A DNA stretch of 64,000 nucleotides from Melastoma dodecandrum (GCA_029817715.1 JARUPY010000473.1:7502001-7566000), one strand, 5' to 3'. Shown: positions 33,061 to 45,900, counted from the first letter of the stretch. Notes: generated by a model not told the origin, from the letters alone. Translations and numbers: made by a program.

Positions 33061-35330
33061 TATCATAACCTTGATTTCAAGCCTTAGAATTGAGCAAGAA
33101 AAGTTCGATGAACGACAGCTACCTTTCTATCTTAACTTGGTCTCAGGCCGCCCATCTTGAGCCCTTCTATTCCTAAGTAGTCTCCCTGCATATTGTGTTA
33201 ATCGTCCACATTAGACTACACCCTTTTATTCTTTTAAACCATGCGTTGTCTCAACCTAAAACCAGCCATTCGTATCCTTATTCTCATATGTGCCTCTCCC
33301 TTCGGAGATCCCATTTCCCAATTCCGTCCCTTCTCGCCATTGAGATCTAACCACTCAGGTTCCTCTGCCTAGTGCTTCAACCCCTCACTTCTTATCTTTC
33401 CTCTAAGATGATATACTCGGGCTGTTAAATAACGAGTTGCCCTTCAACTCCCTCACCTATCCCAATGTTTAATCATCAGACCGGGACTACTCTTGATCCC
33501 CCACTTCCACTCGGACCCGATACTCCTGTCTGACCCAGCCACCACTGTGCCCACAACACCTTTCTCCGGTTCTCTAATGCGTTAGCCTTTGATCCGAGTA
33601 CCCCTGCTCTCATAGCCCATGTTCCTTTACTTTTGGCTATCACCGAGATGATCCCTCCTGGTTAACTCGCGCTTACTACATTAATTAAACGGCTACTTGC
33701 GGGCCCGACTCCATTCGTTCATATCAAGGCGTAAGTCACCTTTCATCCTTGTTCCTTCCCAAGAGGCCACCATTATTACGTACCTGCAGTCCCACTAGGT
33801 TTTCTCACGCGACTCCTAATCATGACGTACTATATCAAGTGTCGATCTCAGGTTCTTCCTTACCACCTTTCGGTTTCCTAGCAAGATTAACCTTACCTCC
33901 CTTCACACGTGTAGTGCCATTCACCTAACGGATCGTCGAGTTCACATCCTAACTTTAAGCAAGGGGAGGGGGGTCTAATGTAGAACCTGACCTTTGCACC
34001 CTTCATGATCACAACTTTTTACCCGATCTCGGCCCTAGTGAGTTCCCTTTCCTTCCTTAATATACTCACTTCCTGTTTCGTGGTCGTACTCTGACCTATT
34101 CGAGATTCGTTCCAAGATATCCCTCAAGTTCATGACTTTCTTCCTCGTCCGCACTCTCCCGACAGAGATCGTGCCCTCCATTATCGTTCATCGCATGATC
34201 AAGTTTTGTAACAGAACTCAAGTAAAGAAGGAAGGGGGTCTGGGAGTACCTTGGCAGTGCCTTGAGTCCCTGAGCTATGCCTCTTCCTGAGACAACCTTG
34301 TGTTCCCCCAGCTTGCGATAGCCCTTCCCGAGTCTCCGCTAGGATCGCTCCTTCCCCTTCCTTTCTGAGTCCTTCCCCGAACGCTTTCCAGTCGGAGGGA
34401 GGAAAGAGAAAATACCAGGGCTCACCCCGATCGGGTCCTCCTCTTTCCCTCTTTCCTCCTTATCCTCTTCCATTCTCATTTCCTTTATTTCATTATGTCT
34501 TGTCGATGCGTGTGGCCTCTCCACGTCCACATGTTTCTACCTGGTTGAGATTTTACCACCTAATTCCACCCCTTTTCTGAATTATTTTTCACTCCTCGGC
34601 CCCTAGGGCCGGTTGTTAACCAGCTCGTTTCTTCCTTCAAGTTCGGGTGAAGGAATTTCCTGTCGAGCTCGGTCCATTTCCCGTTTCTCCTTCATTTCAT
34701 TCTGAGGGACCGAAATTCGTGACCTTCCCAATGTTTTCCTTTCCAGCCTCGTCCACTTGTGTTCTTGATCCTTCTCGCAACCCTCGTAAGGCATTCATCT
34801 TCTCGATCTCACTCCTTGGGTTAGTACTTCCTTTTCCCTCAACGCTTGCTACCAAATCATTTCCCGCATCCACTATTCCCCCGGAATGAGTAGATGACAT
34901 TCTTCTTTCCTACCAATTGGACCGTTAGTAGATACATTTCATTCGGATACCATCAACCATGACAAGGGTCATATCACTGGAACCATTCCTTGATTCTTAT
35001 CCTCCAACCTTCTTTACTCCCACTCGATCGTACCTTTGTCCACCCTAGGGGCGCCTATCTTGCTCTCTTTATTGTTAATCAATTGGGCGACTCCTTGCCG
35101 TCTCGGGCATCTCCTCTCGCCCTTGTCTCAATCCACGCTGAACCCTACATCCTTTGTATTCTTTGTATCCCACTAGTCTTACCAACCTTTCCGGTTCTTC
35201 TATTCATTCCCGACTTCATCCCTCAACGCTAGAAATTAATAAAAGACCGTATCGTTGTAGTTATATCTGTTTTCGTAAGTTATTCAGAAGCGGTCTCTTA
35301 ACTTTTTGGGTTATCGTTCAATCACAATCT
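33060..35330. mobile_element. Unidentified 2.3-kb insert inside copia gag
   Basis: The stretch separates two parts of one gag gene, so it arrived later. It is pyrimidine-rich on the plus strand (many CCTTCC, CTTTCC) and has no convincing protein. A purine run AAGGGGAGGGGGG ending near 33975, followed by TCTAATGTAGAACC, looks like a polypurine tract with an LTR start. That would make part of it a plus-strand LTR element remnant; this is uncertain. Exact ends and target duplication were not resolved. Confidence 0.5.
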
Positions 35331-35807
35331 TATAATAACGTGGATCTCGGACCTATGAATGGGGGTATTCCCGAAACTCACAAAGAATTTTGGGACAGTC
35401 TCATCTCTTTTCATAGAGAAATTCTCATATTGATAAACCAAAATGTTCATCTTTGTTTCACGGATTTGAATCGTCCCAACATACATGGTGACCTGCTTCT
35501 CGATGATTTCTTGTGCAGTATTGCACGTAGAAACTTTTGCAAACTTACTCGGTGACATCGCATTAAATAACAAATACTTTGCCATTGAGTTGAGTCTCAT
35601 AAGCCTCTGAAATTCTCCAGTAGGACGTCCATGTGAGTCTAGTAGGTTTCTGATTGGAGTAAAGAGTAGACCATTTTCAACAATCTTCCACATATCCTCA
35701 TCAATCGCTTCCATGTAAGATTTCATTAAGGTTCTCCAGTAAGAGAAGTTTTGGCCATCGAATTTGAGAGGATTACCCAATTGTGGTCGTCCACAAAAGT
35801 CAGCCAT
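35322..35807 (-). pseudogene. Ty1/copia gag, N-terminal part
   Basis: From the ATG at 35807 the minus strand reads MADFCGRPQLGNPLKFDGQN, then YWRTLMKSYMEAIDEDMWKIVENG and LNSMAKYLLFNAMSPSKFAKV, the standard N-terminus of plant copia Gag. The start is only 120 bp inside the primer site, as expected. The frame is open until the insert interrupts it. Confidence 0.87.
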
Positions 35808-35924
35808 TGTTAAGTTCTGACAGAGCGTAGAACTTCTGTAGACTTTATGCAGAAACTCGAAGAGTTGGAAGCTTCTGTCGAGTGAAAACTGTTTCTCAAC
35901 TAGTTGTAAGGCCTACGTTGAGTT

Positions 35925-35938
35925 GGGCTCTGATACCA
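35925..35938 (-). other. Primer binding site of the first copia element (tRNA-iMet)
   Basis: On the minus strand TGGTATCAGAGCCC starts two bases after the LTR end; it is the classic initiator tRNA-Met complement. Confidence 0.92.
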
Positions 35939-35940
35939 AT

Positions 35941-38259
35941 TGTTAGTGTAACAATAAAACTAAGAGGGGGTGAATTAGGGTAATGGACTTTTTAGCCTTT
36001 TTACAACTAATAGAACCCAACAACGAAAGGTTAGATTTATGTACGTTACAGAACCCTTGTACACAGCAAATCCTGAAGTGAATTGCTTGATGAGAGAACG
36101 ATCAACCAAAGTCTAATCTAGAATGTGACTCTACTGTCCTGAATAGGTTTTTGTAGTAGCAGAAGGTTGATGCAGAAAGTTGATGCTTCTGCAATCAAGG
36201 TTCTACATATCCGACCACCTTAGGCGTGATCAGCAAGGTATACTTCAAGATTTGAAAGATACCAGTAGTAGCATAAGGTTGTCAAAAAACCTTGTAGGTT
36301 TCTGTACTACCAAGAGATGATCCGTGAGAACTAGTTTGAAGGAAACAACTCTAGAACCTGATTGGTTTCTGTAGCGGTAGATGTTTGATGCAGGACCTTT
36401 GAAGTCAATGCTCTAACGTTTGCGTTGTGTTAGTTAATTTGCTTTTCTGTTAGGTTTTCGCTGAATGCTCAGTGATATAACCGTTTCCGCAAAAAGTAAA
36501 TGAGACACAAAACGTTTATAGTGGTTCGGTAATTACCTACTCCACTCTTGTAAGATGTAATTCACTATTAAACACTTATAGCGAATACAGACTGACAGAA
36601 GAAGTAAAATACTCCCGTAGAGGGTATTGTAGATAGCCCTTTGGCTTTTCCACAAATGATGTACTAGCAGAATGCACTGGGACACTACTGTAATATATGA
36701 GATGATGCAGATCGCCCTTCGACTTTTCAACCAATAGAAACCCGATGGGTTGTGGTCTGTAACCCTTTGGGTCGTGCACAGAGATCTGTGACTAAACCCA
36801 AAAACTCTCTAGTTGAGGATCAACACTGAAGACAGTGACTAACTCCACAATCCCTGTGGTTGGGGTTCTGTATAACGTGGCAGCTCCATGCAAGCACGTA
36901 GCGGCCCTACGCAGGCAAACAACCCCTCTGTCCAAGGGTGGATTTCCCTCCGACGATTCCACAACCTGCATGGCTCCTCACCAAGGCTTCCTCGATGCGT
37001 CGCTCTTCAAATTCTGCAGCAAGTATTCCCTTCTGCAAAAACACAAATGTTAGTGCCTCACCATGAATCTCCCAGACGCGCGCCCTTCTTCTGCTCATTG
37101 CCCTAGCACGTATACACCCCGACTTCTCCCTAAGCCTGATGCACGTCCGCTGCGCCACACAACAGTCAGATCCTTCACGACCTCACTCACGCCTGGCGTA
37201 GCTTGCACTCTCGACACCTGCTTTCTACACACACGAGCAAATTAGTTACAAAACAACCCATAACAGTACCTCACCAGATTCCTCCAAAAGCGGCCCTTCT
37301 TCTGCTCACTGCCCTGGCACGTATGCACCCCGACTTCTCCCTAAGCCTGATGCACGTCCGCCATGCCACAGTGCAGCCAGATCCTTCGCGTCCGGTCTAG
37401 CTCGTACCCTAGGCACCAGTCTTCTGCAATCGAATGCTCAACCCTAAAGAGAACGAAAAGTCACAAGTCTCTCAGGCTACAATACACTCACTCCACACAT
37501 AAGTCCTCCACTATTCTATCTTTCTAACAAATGTTCCTATCTTATACAAAATAGAAATACATATTTACAGAAGGTACAGTAGTTGACGGAAGTCTCTACA
37601 AAACAAGGAAACAACATATCAACCAAATAAAACATTCCCCCATTGGGAGAGATAATTTGTATCATTTAGAGATCGATCATGACATCTGGTCATGATAGTG
37701 TTCACAATCCTAAGAGATAGAGCTTGCAGAAGGTTCAGACAGATAAGGCCCGTCAAGCTTCTATAAATGGAAATCAGATAATCTTGGTTTCCATAATTGG
37801 TTGTCAAACCTTCTGGATACAAAGACATGTGGAGTGCGTCCATATTCAGATGGGTTGTCGTTTGCCATGATTCATAAAGCATCTGGTGATGTTTAGATGC
37901 AAGAGGATGGATTAATTGCCGTTGGATAGTCCCAGATCAATCAACAGGACCTTACATCAGTGCTTTCCATATATAAAGTGATTTCTTCCCTTAAAGAGAG
38001 TAGATCAACTCGCCCGGAAATAAATCATAATAAAAAAGATTTGGAACCATTTTAATTGTGATAAAATACCAAATGAATATATTTAAATAATCAGATGATT
38101 AATTTAAATAATTGGTGGTCATGATTAGGTGACAGATGGTACGAATCAGACTGTCCCTGTAGGTTAACTTTCTGCAGAGTAGTAGAAGCTTACCTTCTAC
38201 ACATAAGAAGCTTACCTTCTGTATGACATCATCAAAACCATACTAACAGAATGTTAACA
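35941..38259 (-). repeat. 5' LTR of the first copia element, 2.3 kb
   Basis: On the minus strand it begins TGTTAACATTCTGTTAG (plus 38259) and ends GTTACACTAACA (plus 35941), so the ends form the usual TGTTA...TAACA inverted pair and the inner end abuts the primer site. A TATA-like CTTTATATATGG lies about 280 bp from the start (plus 37970-37981). The 3' LTR is not in the window. The outer end is inferred from the motif, not from a second copy, so the 2.3-kb length is provisional. Confidence 0.65.
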
Positions 38260-38560
38260 TAAAGTTTCTTACAAACATCAAGAAACTTAAAGAATTGGGC
38301 TTCATAATGCTTTCGAGCACTTCAAGGGAATGAAAGTGGTGGGTCTTCCTTCTCCATGTTAGATCTTTGACTCGCCTGAGATTGCTCCAACGGTATAGTG
38401 AATTTGCTCGAAAGAAGCAGTGGTTAGCCTGCTATGGGAAGGAAACGTTCTTTGAATAGCAAGGGACACATCCTTCTGTATTGTTTCCTCCAAGAATGAG
38501 GAAGGATACATCCTTCACACTTGGAGGATGCATCCACCGCGAATTTGTGAAATTTTTAAA
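38260..38560. other. Unassigned spacer with near-palindromic 16-mer
   Basis: Flank of the copia LTR. It contains GAAGGATACATCCTTC (38501-38516) and related GGATGCATCC words. No gene seen. Confidence 0.5.
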
Positions 38561-39150
38561 ATTCAGGGGCACGTCCTTCACCAAGCATCGATAAATTTGT
38601 CCCTTCATTGTTCGGTCCTTGCCGATGATGATTGCTCTCTTTCAACCTCATAGTGTCGCTCAACTAAATCCTTAGTAGTACTTCTTTATGCACCCTACCG
38701 TTCCTCAAGGTAATGACATTCACATGTTCTCGCAGACTAATCTCAGTTTCGCTCGGCAACCGTCCTTGTTGTCGCAAGTTCAATGCTTGAGCAAGCTGCC
38801 TAAACTGACTATCCAACTTTCCAATTGACGCGGCTTAATTCTTAGTCATGATGTCCTGATTCTTAATCATGGTGTCCCGATTTGCCTTTTATTTCATCAT
38901 TATCCCCAAAAAACTCGAGTTCTTTTCCGATTATGATGGTTCGGGTAGCTGAAATCCTAGAGATCGTGTCACTTGAGTCTCAATTGTTTGTTGCCCTTTC
39001 CATTTGGATGGTGTTAGGATTGGCGTTGTTCCTTTGATTTCCTAGATAGTTGGCTTCCTCCATACTTTCTAAACATTGATCTATTAAGTATCACCATCGC
39101 AAATATTACAACCCCTGGATGTACCCGGAATAGAATGCACATTCACCATC
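38561..39150 (-). pseudogene. Decayed Athila-like gag C-terminal fragment
   Basis: On the minus strand, KLDSQFRQLAQALNLRQQGR, LPSETEISL and VNVITLRNGRVH match the tail of Athila-type Gag before the protease. Upstream of this (39050-39140) is a broken knuckle region. No longer frame survives. Confidence 0.65.
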
Positions 39151-40439
39151 TCGAACTTCTTTGCTAACGCCTATATCTGCACTTGGATAGATGAGAGTGC
39201 TTTAAATTCATGAGCACTGTAAATACCCCAAATTAACCTTTTTAAATTTCTATACATATTCACCGTGATATTTAACATTAACATTGAAAGGGACATTTTC
39301 CGTTGGGAAGCAATGAACGTGATCGCGTGCGAAGGCTCTGAGCGAATCAAGAGGCCAGAAACATACAAGCATTAGCAGATGCGGAATACAAGAGCGGGTT
39401 TCAAGCAAATCCCTATGAATTGAGAAATAGTGGAGATGGCGAAGAATCGGGTCAAAGCTTACTATCATAAATATTTTGCTGTCAGTGAAGATGGACAGTA
39501 GCTTCTGCAAGGTTGGAAAGGTCGGATCGTGTATGGACTCTCAACTTGGAGGCCTACAGCCGTCTGAAGCATGATCAATCCTCGAGGAGATTGGTTATCG
39601 CTCCCTTTGAAGAGCAGAGTGGAATCTCAACATCCACAGTGAAACATCAGCTCAGGAGTACAGTCATGATCCAATCTGATGGTTTCTCCCAAGAACTGAT
39701 TCTGGAGATCCAGGCAAGCTTACCAACTTCAGGATGTCGGCTCTACTACACGAATGGAGCCATACCATTGTTACGGAAGACTCTGTGCTATTTCCCTAGT
39801 GTTTTGGATGAATAGAGTTCTCATTTCTCCTAAGAGGTTGATGCAGACATACAAAATCGCCAACGATTTTGGTGACGGGCTGACAAAGATGAAACTCTCA
39901 ACTGGAATACTCAGTAAACATAATGAGAAGTATCCAAACATGAACCCCTATGAGACAAGGATCTGGGATGGACAAATTATTATTTTTCTTCTCTCTCATT
40001 TTCAAAGGCCTAATATGAAGATTCAACTTCACACGTTATTAAAAAAAATGTTAGTCCCTTGCCCTAAAAACTTTTTTTTCGACAGAGACTCCCACTTGGA
40101 ACAGCAGACGTCAAGTTCACCAACACGTTCAGAAGAAGCCGAATCACTGCTTTTCCGGCCAAACTTCCACAGCTTTCTGACTTATTTTAGACAACGACTC
40201 CTAAGGCTGATTTTCAACAGTTTCTGGTGGATTCTTCATTCCCATTCCATGTGAATCAGTTACCTGAATTCTGACATATGAATGCAACGTCACTTTGTGG
40301 ATTGGACCCCTCCTAGCATCATCTCGTGTTCTACACACAAAAAGCGGAAGATTAAAGCTAACCAGGCAAATAGGGAGAAGACCAAGTTCAACGGATTCGG
40401 AAAGATACACATTCTGTGAAAGAGGCTCTTGTTAGGATT
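39151..40439 (+). other. Unassigned, with possible transposase scrap
   Basis: Several short frames (39513-39815, 39754-40254) have no recognisable domain. Near 40290-40420 the plus strand reads HFVDWTPPSIISCSTHKKRKIKANQANREKTKFNG. The KANQANREKTKF part resembles plant Ptta/En-Spm-type transposase tails. That match is weak and from memory. Confidence 0.3.
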
Positions 40440-41908
40440 CTCTGGTTAGTCGCTGCATATCCCCACTCTCTCACACCCGAGATTTTTGGACACTCAACGG
40501 CTTCCCCACTCACCTCTCCTCCCCGAGATTTTTGGAACTAAAAGAAAATCTGGCCAACACACGATCCCCTTTGAGGAGCCCCTTTTATTCCCCACAGAAG
40601 CTGGGGGACTAAGGACAGAGAGGGAGAAAAGAGGTCTCACCTTTCGGAGGACTCACCAGGCTGGAGAGACCACCAGTCCCTGATCCGACCACTGCCGCGT
40701 CCCCATCACTCTCCAGCCAAAGGTGAGTCCATGCCAAGGACATGGAAATCCCTCCTTCGTCAGCCCAAACCCGGTTGCCGTCGATCACAACTGGAGACGG
40801 CCGCTGCAACAGCAAACATAATGGTCTTCAACTCCTCTGGATACGGCAACGGCGACCAATGGCGTCCGCTGTCTTGGCTGTTGAACACGAATAGGAATTT
40901 CCCAGCCGAATCTCGAACAGCCACCTCCCGCAGGCCATGGCCTCGCGGGAGGTTTCCTTTGCTAGTGATATTCCTCCTTTCATGTGCAGGTCATGAAGTC
41001 GGAGGCGAACAAGAAGGCTCCAAAGACAGCCGCAGCCGCAGGAAGATGTGATCGCAACCCCAAGGAGTCCAAGCGGCAAACCCGTCTCTCCGGCGCTTCC
41101 AGACAACCGGCAGCGGCGGATACCTCTTCTCCCTACATCTCCAGAACCAGTGGCAGCAACCCATCTTCGTGGCGTTTTCAGAACCCGCAGCGGCCAATAA
41201 ACCACTTTCTGGCCCCGACATCTTCTCCAGTAACGGTTGTCCCCAAGTCCAGCTACGACGGTCCATAAGTCCTCTCAGTCGTCCAGCAGCAGCGTTCCCA
41301 AGTCTTCCCATTTCCACAGCCCTTGAGCGTCCTCAGAACCGACGGCAACAATGCCCCGTCCTCCCGGCATTTCCCATAACCAACTCCCGGCAAACCCGCT
41401 TTCAGCAGTCATCCCTAGAGCCGACAACAACGACCAAAGCATTCTCCAACCTCCCCAAAGCTGGCACCGACGAACCAGCCTTCCCGACCTTCTCAAAACC
41501 AGCGGCAACGAGCGTACGCCACTCCCCGACGTCCTCAGATCCGACAGTGATGGATCCCTGTTCCCGATCATCCCGAAGCCAAAGCCTTCCCTCTCCCCTC
41601 CTCAGTCCTTTGGCTGACCTCGGCCACAGAAAACCTCCTGCTCGTATCAGCAAAGCAGCCACCGCTGCTCGACACTCCAGTGAAAAGACTTGCTCCCACG
41701 CCCTCCATGACGTCTCTTGATTTAACAGCAGCGGACGCTTGGATCTCATTGCAGCTTCTTTCAATCCCTGGCTGCAACAAGCAACAGTAAGACGTCAACG
41801 GGGGAGAAGCTCTTCGAACCCACGTCTTCTTCGACGACTTTAGATCACAGCCCCTCTCCCAACAATGACGGCGTCGTCCCCTGCTTCCAAGATCTCCCTC
41901 CGTAGACC
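40440..41908. other. C-rich target DNA left of element D
   Basis: GC-rich, pyrimidine-biased DNA with long but featureless Ser/Pro/Thr-rich frames on both strands (for example 41169-41720), as composition alone would give. A twice-used phrase, CCGAGATTTTTGGA, occurs near 40470 and 40530. Sequence continues after element D at 54795, so D landed inside this unit. It may be an old LTR or leader of another element; I cannot name it. Confidence 0.4.
41904..41908 (+). repeat. Target site duplication AGACC, left
   Basis: Identical to 54790-54794 directly after the 3' LTR; 5 bp is the normal Ty3/gypsy length. Confidence 0.9.
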
Positions 41909-42007
41909 TGTTGACATGGCAATTAATTTTGGGCCTGGGTTTAGAACAGAAACCCAGTAAACCCTCAAGTCATACTCCGAGTCAGCCCACGATACAGTTG
42001 TCTAGGC

Positions 42008-42108
42008 CGACTCATGACGAAGTCGACTAGGTCGACTCATGACAAAGTCGACTAGGTCGACTCATGACGAAGTCGACTAGGTCGACTTATGAACGGGGTC
42101 GACTAGGT
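42008..42108 (+). repeat. Tandem 25-bp repeats in U3 of element D
   Basis: Units of the form CGACTCATGACGAAGTCGACTAGGT at 42008, 42033 and 42058, followed by a 26-bp variant at 42083. The 3' LTR (53931-54006) has one unit fewer. Most units contain TGACG, the core of as-1 type bZIP (TGA factor) sites, and two GTCGAC-type words. A role as a transcriptional enhancer is inference. Confidence 0.85.
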
Positions 42109-42410
42109 CGACTCACAATGAAGGAGTATGGTGATCAAAGTCAACCAAGATGACTCAACAGTAGCTAGGCCTACTAGTAGGGCCAAGTCAACGGAATTCT
42201 GGATAAGTCGACCAAGTCGGTCGTAGTCTGTACAGTCAAGTCGACAGGGTTGGAATAAATTTATCACATTTGTTAAGGATCGTAACTGATCCTATTATCC
42301 AGGAACGTGATCCCAAAGATTAAGGAGGTTGTTCAAACACTCCCACGATGTTAGGGATCACGATCTGCAACACGATCTATCTGTTACGTGTTAAACACGT
42401 ACAAATCCTC

Positions 42411-42418
42411 TATAAATA
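42411..42418 (+). promoter_or_regulatory. TATA box of the sense promoter of element D
   Basis: TATAAATA in the context CTCTATAAATAGC, midway in the LTR and about 385 bp before AATAAA. It is the expected Pol II promoter for genomic RNA; the transcript should start about 30 bases downstream. Confidence 0.8.
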
Positions 42419-42897
42419 GCAAAGGAATATTTCAAGACAAAGGGTACGACCACACACAGCCAAAACACTGAAGTTTGTTCGTCAACTTTAGGAAATTAGA
42501 TACCTCGACCCGGTTTGTAGGTCAACCTCCCTCCGCCAGCAGAGTGAGCTCGCAGGGCCTTTGCCGTCAACCCCCTCCAGCGACACCACCGACGGAGTGA
42601 GCTCGTAGGGCCTTCGTCACAGCCTCCCGCCAGCGACCACCACCGACGGAGCGAGCTTCTAAGGCCTTTGTCACAAGTTCTTCACCGTCACGGATTTCCA
42701 CATCGTCATCAATACTTGCGCTCTTTTTCCATTTTTTAATGGCTGTAAGCCCTGTTTCCTTTATTCATTAAGATTGTAAGACTTGCATTTGATTTCAATA
42801 AAATTGTGCATCTTCTTACTGGCGACCACAATATAACTACCGTGAGTCCATTGCCAAATATTTCCAACGTGATCCGTTTCGTGCGTGAACACGTTTT

Positions 42898-42913
42898 TGG
42901 CGACCACAGTGGG
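42898..42913 (+). other. Primer binding site of element D (tRNA-Arg type)
   Basis: TGGCGACCACAGTGGG lies six bases after the LTR. It is complementary to a tRNA 3' end CCCACTGTGGTCG plus CCA, consistent with plant tRNA-Arg, and is the same site as in element B. Confidence 0.8.
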
Positions 42914-42918
42914 AGAAC

Positions 42919-45900
42919 ATGCCGAGAAATACTCGAAGTACCACTCAGAATCCCTTAGATGGGGAAAACCAGGAGCTTCCTCCGGGAATGAACTTGGAAG
43001 CGCCAGCCCTAGGAGGCCAGGCAGCTACGAACCAGTCCGCTTTTGATTCACATGCCCAAGCGCCAGCCCTAGGAGGCCAGGCAGCTACGAACCAGTCCGC
43101 TTTTGATTCACATGCCCCGTCTGAATTTATTTCGAGACTGGAGTTCCACAAGGAATTGGGGAGTGTGCGTCAGGATTTGACCGATATGAAGGGCATCCTA
43201 ATGGATGTCCAAACTCTAATAGGGCGTCTTTCTGGCCCGAGAGACGAGGAAAGAGTAAGACCTCGTATGAGAGAGACCCCATTTAGGGAGTCTATGTTCA
43301 TGGCAGACGCTCGTCGGACTACTCAAGGGCCACGTAACGTGACTTTTGAGCGATCCGACATAAGGACAAATACTCTATTCGAACCTGGGAATTTGGTTCC
43401 CCCTAGTCGACCCTCTTCTTCACGTAATCAACCGACGAATACGTATTGGAATGAGGCAGAGGACTTTCAAGAGGAAACGGATCTAGGGGAGAATTTTATT
43501 CCGTCTCATCGCCCTGGAAAAGAACCTGTAATCGACGCAACTGGAGACCCCTATGGGCTTGGATCCCGAGGTGGAAACTTTCGGGAAGAGCCTTCTTCCT
43601 ACACGAGGAATCCAGCGAGTCAGACAGTGGGGGAAAGATCTCCGTACAGCCCGATAAGGTCGACTCGACCTACAGCGCAGGCCCCAGTAGGCGGTGTACC
43701 CCCAGACCTGAGGGAGGCCATAACTCAGGTTATAGAGCAAGTCGTCCCCGGAATAGCTCGGCGAGACGACGCCTGTTTGTACAGGTCTCCCTATCCTACG
43801 TATGTCGACAGGGATTTCCCTTTACCTAGAGGTTATAAGGTGCCCGACTTTACACGTTTTTCGGGTGAAGATGAAATGACCCCACTCGAGCATGTCGCTC
43901 GCTTCACTCACCAACTTGGTGAGGCGGCTGGGAACGACTTTTGAAAACTGAAGCTCTTCCCTAACTCGTTAACAGGGGATGCCTTTACGTGGTATGCGAG
44001 TTTGCCGCCAGGGTCAATAGCCTCGTGGACTCAGATGCAATCTATGTTCGTTAAGACCTTTGCTCGACTGGACGCCCCCATGTCGATGTTTGAGGTAATG
44101 CGCCTTAAGCAGGCTAATGGAGAACACCCAGGGCAGTTTCTAATGAAACTCAGGAAGGCCCTACTACGGTGTAGCCCCCCCATACCGGAGAAGGATCAAT
44201 TACTTCTCGCATTAAATGCGTTGACTATTCCGTTCCGGAAAAAGCTGCAGGGCGAGCGCTTTGCTGACCTGTATGACTTAGCAAGGAGGGCCGCAGAGTA
44301 TTATCAGCTTCTTACAGAGGAAGCCCAGCTGACTCGAGCCTGCCAAGTCGACACTTATGAAGTCGACGTGGCGGAATTCGTCAAGGGGGAGTCGACTATA
44401 TGCGACCCCCTGGCTAAGAAAAATTCCAAAGCTAGGGCATCCCAAAAGAATGCCGAAGAAAGAAAATATTCTTTCGACACAGATAAAGTCGACGCTATAT
44501 TCGACTGGCTTCATCAAAGGAAAAGGATTAGGCTTAAGCCCGGCCATCGAGTTCCCCAGACAGAGAGGGAAAAGAATAGGAATTACTGCAAGTGGCATGG
44601 GTCTTTCACCCATGCTACCAAGGACTGTTTGTCCTTTAGAAATATCATACAGGATTTAATAGAGTCTAAAGAGCTCCGTTTTCCTGAAGTTGACGAAGTC
44701 GCCGTGGTGGATAATAATCCATTCGGGGATGAAGTCGCTATTCATACGTTTGACATATTTGACGCTGAGGTTAATCTCTTAGAAGTTATTAACGACTCTG
44801 TTGTACCCTCGCAGGACGTACAAGCAACCGGCGAGACTTTGGTGGCCAATGCCCTCATGAAGCGACTAGCTGAGCGTGGGGTCTTCATTCTGCCCAAAGG
44901 AAGGGAGAAGTGGCTATGCCACTAGCACTTGAACGACACTCACACTACGGATCGGTGCCACACGTTCAAGAAGTATCTACTGGACAGCAAAACGGAGGAG
45001 TGGTACGACTTGACCCCGTTCGAAGAAGCAGCAATGTCACTCAATACTCCCCAAGGATCTTCTCACGCCTTCAAAAGCCCTCCTAGCGCAGATCGCCGAT
45101 TAGCCTCGCGAGGTGGAAGAGGAGGCCCCCAGGGTCACAAGGGCAATGGAGAGGCAGTCGCCCGGGGAACAGAACGCCCGGCACGGCGACTGGAGTTCAT
45201 AGACTCGTCTGGTCAAAGGGTCATCAAACAGGGGTACACTAGAACTACCCCTGTCAAGGAGATCAAGCCGGTAGCGGAACACAAGGGAGAGGACCAACCT
45301 CAGCAGGCCATGAATCGCAGACCCCGTTATGCGTCGCAGACAGTCGATCCTCAGGAACTACGGAGGGGGCCACCCATCGCCCAATTCCTAGACGAAAAGC
45401 TGCTGTGCCAAAAGTGCAAGCTGATCGCTCACAACCGCATACTCATTACCCAGCTCTGCACAGCATGCTGCGTTAGCTACTTCTTGCGGCTCGTCGACTT
45501 ATCCGCAAAAGGGGAGATGCTCGTGAAGGCAGCCCGTCCTGAGGGCTCAGGTAACTCGAACCTTAACAAGCCCTCGAATAGGCCAGCAGATAACCCTGTG
45601 CAGGTAGGATATGACCCAGCCGACGGAAGGTTTGTGGAGGTGAGTCGACTTCCCTTTGGTTCTAAGAAACCAAGATTTGTCAAAGCGCCTAACCCTTCGT
45701 CTCAATGGCAGAAGGCGGAAAGAAAGATTACGCTTCCCGTGAGGGCTCAAAAGAGAAAAGAAAGGCGTCTAAGTCACGCCCAGAAAAAGCCAAGAATGAC
45801 CCCTGTGATGCCATCCTTTGGCGGGAACCACGCCACAGGGAAACAAGTCGCAGAGCCCGAGCGGGTCGAGTCTACTGATTACTCGGAAGACCCAGGCTCG

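Larger units (their letters stand above)
41909..42891 (+). repeat. 5' LTR of element D (983 bp)
   Basis: It starts TGTTGACATGG and ends GCGTGAACA, and is collinear with 53832-54789. Signals are tandem 25-bp repeats at 42008-42108, a TATA box TATAAATA at 42411-42418 and AATAAA at 42797-42802. TGGCGACCACA, an exact 11-base copy of the primer-site core, lies at 42820-42830. It is 25 bp longer than the 3' LTR, exactly one repeat unit. Confidence 0.95.

Noticed and set aside
33060..35330. Bacterial or organellar insert
   Set aside because: No gene-dense coding, rRNA or tRNA is present; the insert looks like plant repeat DNA.
37619..37882. 87-codon minus-strand frame
   Set aside because: It lies inside the 2.3-kb copia LTR and resembles no known protein.
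40731..41720. Long Ser/Pro/Ala-rich frames on both strands
   Set aside because: Several overlapping frames are open because the DNA is C-rich with few stops; none has a recognisable domain, and the region is split by element D's insertion.
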